A model generated the notes under the pieces. That model was not told the DNA's origin. It did no database searches and was given only the letters and a program-made list of their open reading frames with translations. The position numbers and the translations under genes were made by a program. A DNA stretch of 64,000 nucleotides. It comes from Hoplostethus atlanticus. Lineage: Eukaryota > Chordata > Actinopteri > Trachichthyiformes > Trachichthyidae. Below, piece by piece: positions 12,501 to 64,000 of this stretch. The DNA is taken from assembly GCA_034670405.1 (NCBI GenBank), contig JAXDDX010000144.1, positions 186,001-250,000 on the forward strand, written 5' to 3'. The stretch's first letter is position 1; each line of letters begins with the position of its first letter.

Positions 12501-14280
12501 TGTATCCTAATCCCAAGTATTCAAAGTTTGAGTCCCACGACCTGCTACAGACCCAAAACTGGGACAGATGTGGAAGCAAAAGTAAAATTACCACCAACCA
12601 CAAGTGATACAAACAAATTGGGAAATGCTGGTAGGTTCACTTTCACAATGCTAAAAGCCAAATCGGGAATTTCAAATACAGTTCTGGTAACAGGGGTATC
12701 AAATATACTGGCATCAACCACACACTGGTCCAGAGGTCTCACAATCTTTCTGGGTTGTGACCACTAAAAACAAAGTCTGTTCTCTCCAAGTCATTTATTT
12801 ATTTATTTTTTATCTCCCCAAAATAATCTCACAAACTTCCAAAATCATCTTGTAAGCCCTTAGGGGTCTGGACCCCATCTGAGAATCTCTGTCTAAATGA
12901 TTCTGATAATAAAAAAAAAACATTGGCCACCTTAGAGGGAGTGACACCAAACCACTGTCAGCTACTCTTCTGCAGTTTTGTTCACTGTTTCCTCCTCCTA
13001 ATGCTGCTGGCAGGCCTCTGAGTGTTTGTTACTTCCTTCCACTTCCTTCCACTCCCTTCCAGGAACTTCTTAAAATATTCCGGAAAAGGCTTGATAGAAA
13101 CAAAAAAAATCTCATAACACCTTTTTTATGCATTTTAAACCTACTGTTGAATTAAATAAATATATGGGCATCAATGGAACTATCGGACAGTTTTCTCCAG
13201 ACAGATGAAAAAAAGATGATGTTTTTTTGGAGAACCACATTTTCCATCAAACAACACAAAGAGCTGGTTTTAAATCAGAGTAGGTATTGTTTTCAACATG
13301 TGAGACAGAGGGTGTGTGAAATGTTGTGTTAGAAACCAGTAGTGGTTAAATCCCCATTTTGGCACAGATGCAAACCCGGACTGTTTTGTGTTCCCTCTAC
13401 ATTCATTCGGCAGGGATGGGTAGTTACGGCTACAACTGCTAGAGAACGTATACAATTCAAGAAATCGATCTTCCAAAACTTTCTGACTTTCCGTGGAAAC
13501 AGAAAAAAATATCCTCCTAAAACAATACAATTGCCAAACATTGTAGAGGAAACATTGATTTTAAGTGTGACCCAGAGAAATAGAGATAAATAAAATTGAT
13601 TCTATAGAATCTAATACTACAACATATTATAGGGAATATATTCTCTAAATCAAAGCTGGGTTCAATTTCCTTTTAATTCATATCAGACAATTCTAGAAGT
13701 ATTTTAAGCAAGAAGGCTGTCACATCCAACATACCGAAAATTAAGTAAGAATAACGTCTCTGTTCTCAGGAGATTAACTTCAGTTTGTATTTAGATTTTA
13801 GAACGACTGAATTTCAAGTCAACTGATCCCAGGCTTGATATAAATCTAGAGCGATTCTTCTGTCATATAAACCTCTGTGGATATCTACTAACTTATCTAC
13901 CTTCATCGTCATCCATCATTTGTATCATTGCTATCACCATTATCATCGATAATGATCATCGAACGCGAGCAAACGCTGATTTTTCTTAAAAAAAAACCTA
14001 AAAAAAAACGTCGACCCCGTTTATTCTATTTTTCCCCTTTGTGAGCAACAAAAAACGAACTTAAAATGATGTCTGAGTCTTCTTTCAATATTACATATAA
14101 AATACTTAGGCTTTGATTGAAAGCGCTTACTGTATACCACTTGCTGAACAGTATGCACTGGGAATGAATGAACGTGTTAAACTTGTACATGCAACATCTA
14201 TGTTTGCAGTCACATATACTGGGGGGACTGCGACTGGTTCATATTTGTGGTATTTTACTTCATCATGTTCCTCTGACATC
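9560..14280. other. Intergenic, no recognised gene
   Basis: No splice-supported or similarity-supported coding region on either strand. Contents noticed: a 15-bp inverted repeat (10954-10969 and 11130-11145, TTTCATTCCAAAATG type) that may mark a small MITE, and a TTCC-rich spot at 13035-13065. AT-rich minus-strand sequence at 12800-14300 could be distal shank2 3' UTR, without direct proof. Confidence 0.4.
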
Positions 14281-14292
14281 CAAAAAGGTCCA

Positions 14293-14365
14293 GCCCAGAC
14301 AGCTCAGTCGGTAGAGCATGAGACTCTCAGTCTCGACGAAGTCGATATTTGGTTCGAGCCCAATC
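14293..14365 (+). pseudogene. tRNA-Lys-like pseudogene or SINE head
   Basis: AGCTCAGTCGGTAGAGCATG is the intact D-arm (A box) of tRNA-Lys, followed by a TGAGA/TCTC(G) stem and a B-box-like GGTTCGAGCCC. The anticodon position reads CTC instead of CTT, the variable region is too long, and the acceptor arms do not pair, so it is not a working tRNA. It could be the head of a tRNA-derived SINE; no tail was recognised. Confidence 0.7.
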
Positions 14366-14369
14366 AAAA

Positions 14370-16017
14370 AAATGTGTTGTATATATGTGCTGTAGCAATC
14401 TGTAGTATGCAGTATGGGCTTTCAGACGTAGCCTTAGCAGGAAACAATGCTAGTGCTGTTTGCTCTGTTCACATTAGTGTCTATTTTTATTTATTTATTT
14501 TTAGCTCCAAACTAACTATCCACTCCTGTAGATTTGAAAGCATTGGGATGAGCACAAGCATGACGGCTTTACTGTGTGTTGTGACTGGGCGGATGATTGT
14601 TCACGGCTCTTTGATGCCTTCGGTTGCTGTTTCAATGTCCATCTAACGGCTCAAATCTACAGCGGCGGTAAAAGTATGGGATATAAAAAGGGATGACTCC
14701 TTGAGGCAGTGCAGGTGACTGTTATTGCCTATCAGCAGGGATAGAAATTGGTTACTGGGACAAAGTTGTTGGCAAATTTACCCCGTTGACGTAAGTTCAT
14801 GATCCCGCCCATGCATCATTGCCTGTTTACAATATACGCTATAGTTTCCTCTTGGAGGAAGTAGTAACATGAGTGAAGTAATGTAATGCGAGAGAAAATT
14901 ACAATGATTTTTACAAGCCAACAGCTCTGCCTGCCTCTCCTGTTCCCCCTGCGGTTCCTTTTCCGGACAGCAGATGGAGCTATTGGCACACACTTCAGCT
15001 TCCATTGACAGTGGAAGACAAGAATTGTTCATACCTCAACCCTCCTTCAGTGAATACAACTTGATATGATACGACACATCGTAAAATCATAGCGGGGAAA
15101 TGTGACAGGTTAGCAAATAATGCTGACAACTCAATAAACTACCAGACTGATCAATGGGAGCCTAATGGTGAAATCATCTTTAAAACTAGTCTCTGAATCA
15201 GAATCCAGTTCCTCTATGTTGAGGACTCTGACTGAGGAGTAGGTCGGTACATCGGTTTGCCCCAACAGCAGACGCCCGGACCTGCTGAGAATAATCCCAG
15301 CAGTTTTCCTGAAGGTTTTTTTTCACCAAACGCTCTGGCGAAAGTCTTGGATAGAAAAGTTGGCCTGGCTGCAGAGCAGCAAGGCTGGGCTTGTTTTTGC
15401 ATTCAGCTGAGGTTTTTAAGTTTCAAAACGATAAACTCTTGAAATTCCAAAAGGTCATATTTTCCATTATTTGACAACTAGCTAATCCGCAAACAAAAAT
15501 GCAAGGTTTTCCTCTGCAGGCTCCTCCTCGTCTTCCTCAGGATCCTCCCTTTTGGAGAACTATAGGGTGCTTGTGTTTGTTTGCTTTGTGCTTTATTCAG
15601 CTAACTGCAGAACGCTTTCAAATTACTCCTTCCGGTATAAAAAGTACTTCTTTGCGTATCCCGTCATGGACACACAAGCACACACACTTAGTCTCTAAGA
15701 TGCTTGACCATTCATACAACAAGGAACCCCCCCATACACACCCACACACCCACACACACACACACAGAGTCTAGAAATGACCCATCACCATGTTGGTGGG
15801 TGGAGCTAGAATCTTGTGATCAAAGATCTAAAGTTGTGGTGGCAAAGGTAAAGAAATGAATCCCCCTTCTTCCTGTTCTCCTCTCGTATCCTTCATCACT
15901 AGTATTAAAGCCCTCTCCATTTTCTCCCCCCTCTCTCCTCCCTCCTCCTGTCTACCAGTCCTATCCATCAGGATTTTCACAGCTCTCTTTATGTTCATGC
16001 TCCTCTCCTCCCTGTTC
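14370..16017. other. shank2 3' flank or 3' UTR, no separate gene
   Basis: On the minus strand this follows the shank2 stop codon. The open frames here have no recognisable content. A CA microsatellite sits at 15730-15767. Confidence 0.4.
15592..15597 (-). terminator. Candidate polyadenylation signal for shank2
   Basis: An AATAAA hexamer on the minus strand, about 420 nt after the stop codon. It is the nearest canonical signal downstream. No clear GU-rich element follows, and Shank2 transcripts are known for long 3' UTRs, so a more distal signal is quite possible. Confidence 0.25.
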
Positions 16018-62450
<46,433 letters not shown>

Positions 62451-62902
62451 CGTGCCCGGGGAGGGGACCGAGAGCCGCGCGGGGCTAAAAGCAGCTTCCC
62501 ACCCAGGCCGAGCCACACCGCTACCGTTTCGATGCCCGGAACAATCACAGCATGCCCCATTGACTACGGTTCAAACTCCAATTTCGCACGAATGCGACGT
62601 GAATGTAAACGCTCAAACCCAAGCGTGACGGGAGGACGCGCCCGTTGCAGTTGGAAACTAGTGCAGAGATGCCGCGGCGGACGGCAATCTGGCGCAAAAA
62701 ATAAATAAATAGTGATGGTTAGAAAATAAACGCCGCGTGCAGCTCAAAAGCCCGCAGAAACGCAGACTGCAGGAAAGCCTTCTCCACAAAACTGTCTTTT
62801 TTCCCGTTTTGCAGCCGGTCAGTAGACTGTCAGATCCTCCACACCGGAACAACCCAGCTTTACCGAGAACAAGGCAAAAACAAAGTTACGGTGACAATTA
62901 CA

Positions 62903-62903
62903 T

Positions 62904-62938
<35 letters not shown>

Positions 62939-62940
62939 GC
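62903..62940. repeat. (GAT)n trinucleotide repeat
   Basis: About 11 GAT units upstream of the shank2 short-form start. Confidence 0.97.
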
Positions 62941-63099
62941 GGTGGTGGTGATGACGGTGATGACGAAGGCCCGAGTGGCTAGCAGCGTAGTCCAAGGAGC
63001 AAGTCATCGCCAGGCAGCGCACATGATAGATGGACTGATTGGAGAGGAGGAAACACGAGAGAAGGAGGACAACAACAGGAAGCAGAGGGGGGAGAGACA

Positions 63100-63103
63100 G
63101 AGG

Positions 63104-63149
<46 letters not shown>

Positions 63150-63150
63150 T
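63100..63150. repeat. (GA)n microsatellite
   Basis: GAGAGAGA run upstream of the shank2 short-form start. Confidence 0.95.
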
Positions 63151-63438
63151 GACACCCAAAATTAAACGTGTGAGGGCTTGAAGGAAGGTTGACAGAAGGA
63201 CAAATTGTTATTACTATTAGCATCATTATATTTAATGAGTCAAACAGAAGCTCGTGTTTACTGAATTAATAAAAATAAATAAATAAAATTCAGGTAAATA
63301 CTAATATTCAAAGCATTGCTGTGAAAACACTGCAGCCTCAGTCAAAACATCAAAGCATCAATGGGACAGAAGAAAGAGTGAGAGGTGCCATGTGATCCGG
63401 CATTGGTAGCTAGGCAGGCTGGGTAGGATAGATACTGG

Positions 63439-63452
63439 GTTTCCATAGCAAC
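63439..63452. promoter_or_regulatory. X-box-like RFX site
   Basis: GTTTCCATAGCAAC fits the X-box consensus GTnRCC..RGYAAC with one deviation in the left half. About 1 kb upstream of the short-form ATG. Confidence 0.4.
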
Positions 63453-63839
63453 CGACTCCAGCCCTATGGAGCAGGCATGGCGGCGCAGATGAAATTACTT
63501 CTCATATGAAAACCTGCACAATGGCCTGCAAAATCAATTTTGGCTAACATAAGACAATGAGGAAAATCCTATTGAAAATGTGGATCCCTAAAGAATGACA
63601 AAGTTGATGATAGCTCGGATTAAAACTTCGGAATCGGAATTATTACTGTACGTCGTCCACCTCCGACATGATGGAGGTTACCCCCTGACCACAGCTACAT
63701 AAAAACAGTCTGTAAAGCCTGCAATGAAAAGTAATTTTCTTTGCAAATTTAATTTAGTCATTTAATTCTTCAACAATGTTTTTTTGGAAATTAATTCTTT
63801 ATTCATTATACTGGGTTTCTATGAGTTTTGGTGTGCCGT

Positions 63840-64000
63840 GGTCTAAATACTGTTTCAGAGGCTTTTCTAGATACAGGTTATCAGCACAAAATATTAGCTA
63901 TCGTCTGCTTCAGTATTTTAAAAATCAGTATCGGCATCCGCTTTCAAAAACCTGCATTGGTTGAATCCAAGTTGGTATACCAAATAGTATACAGTAACAT
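63840..64000. mobile_element. Relic of the hAT-like repeat family, cut by the window end
   Basis: GGTCTAAATACTGTTTCAGA then GGCTTTTCTA matches copies at 46150 and 47910. It is followed by ATCAGTATCGGCATC-like sequence as in the 45928-46334 relic. Confidence 0.4.

Larger units (their letters stand above)
62721..64000. other. Upstream flank of the short-form start, or intron of long-form shank2
   Basis: No exon of the ankyrin or SH3 part was recognised. It holds (GAT)n and (GA)n repeats, an X-box-like site (63439-63452) and a relic of the GGTCTAAAT.CTGTTTCAGA repeat family from 63840 to the window end. Confidence 0.5.

Noticed and set aside
14113-14646. 177-codon open frame on the plus strand
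   Set aside because: No family resemblance, no splice or promoter context, and it runs through the tRNA-like relic.

Overview
This is a stretch of a ray-finned (teleost) fish genome. The genes are split by long introns with GT/AG splice sites. The non-coding DNA is full of transposon families typical of fish: Tc1/mariner, hAT, Harbinger-like, TTAA-site elements, CR1/L2-type LINEs and solo LTRs, plus long CA/GT, GA and CT microsatellites. I cannot name the species.

The main content is one gene on the minus strand, shank2, spanning 62450 to 16018. I rebuilt 12 coding exons by hand from protein similarity and splice sites. All phases join, and the total is 3906 nt (1301 codons plus stop). The product matches the short form of the postsynaptic scaffold Shank2: a specific N-terminus, PDZ domain, long proline/serine-rich region with a Homer-binding motif, and C-terminal SAM domain. 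The ankyrin and SH3 exons of the long form are not here and would lie beyond 64000. A CpG-rich stretch around the first exon is a plausible internal promoter. One exon (31982-32096) is too short to appear as a long open reading frame.

Left of shank2 there are two gene remnants on the minus strand. At 218-955 are three exons of a HIPK-like kinase, with a one-base insertion exactly at the DFG motif. At 3564-4291 are two phase-matched exons of a small protein that I read as SAM-like. A broken hAT (ZMYM1/TTF-type) transposase relic lies at about 2600-3160.

The rest is mobile and repetitive DNA: a solo LTR with a 5-bp target duplication (4887-5789) and a second candidate (39117-40271); a Harbinger-like element (6997-8426); three Tc1/mariner pseudo-elements; two related TTAA-flanked elements (35787-37515 and 40835-43111), one carrying a nested fold-back element and a perfect 43-bp palindrome; a hAT element with an 8-bp duplication that contains a tRNA-like segment (58359-59412); LINE relics; a 21-bp minisatellite (17161-17860); and two opposed minisatellite arrays (53681-54151).

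I found no CRISPR, operon or defence-type system. The observations most worth following are the shank2 exon hugged by complementary GT and CA repeats, the missing cortactin-type motif and 22-residue duplication in Shank2, RFX X-box-like sites in the locus, and the large palindromes.
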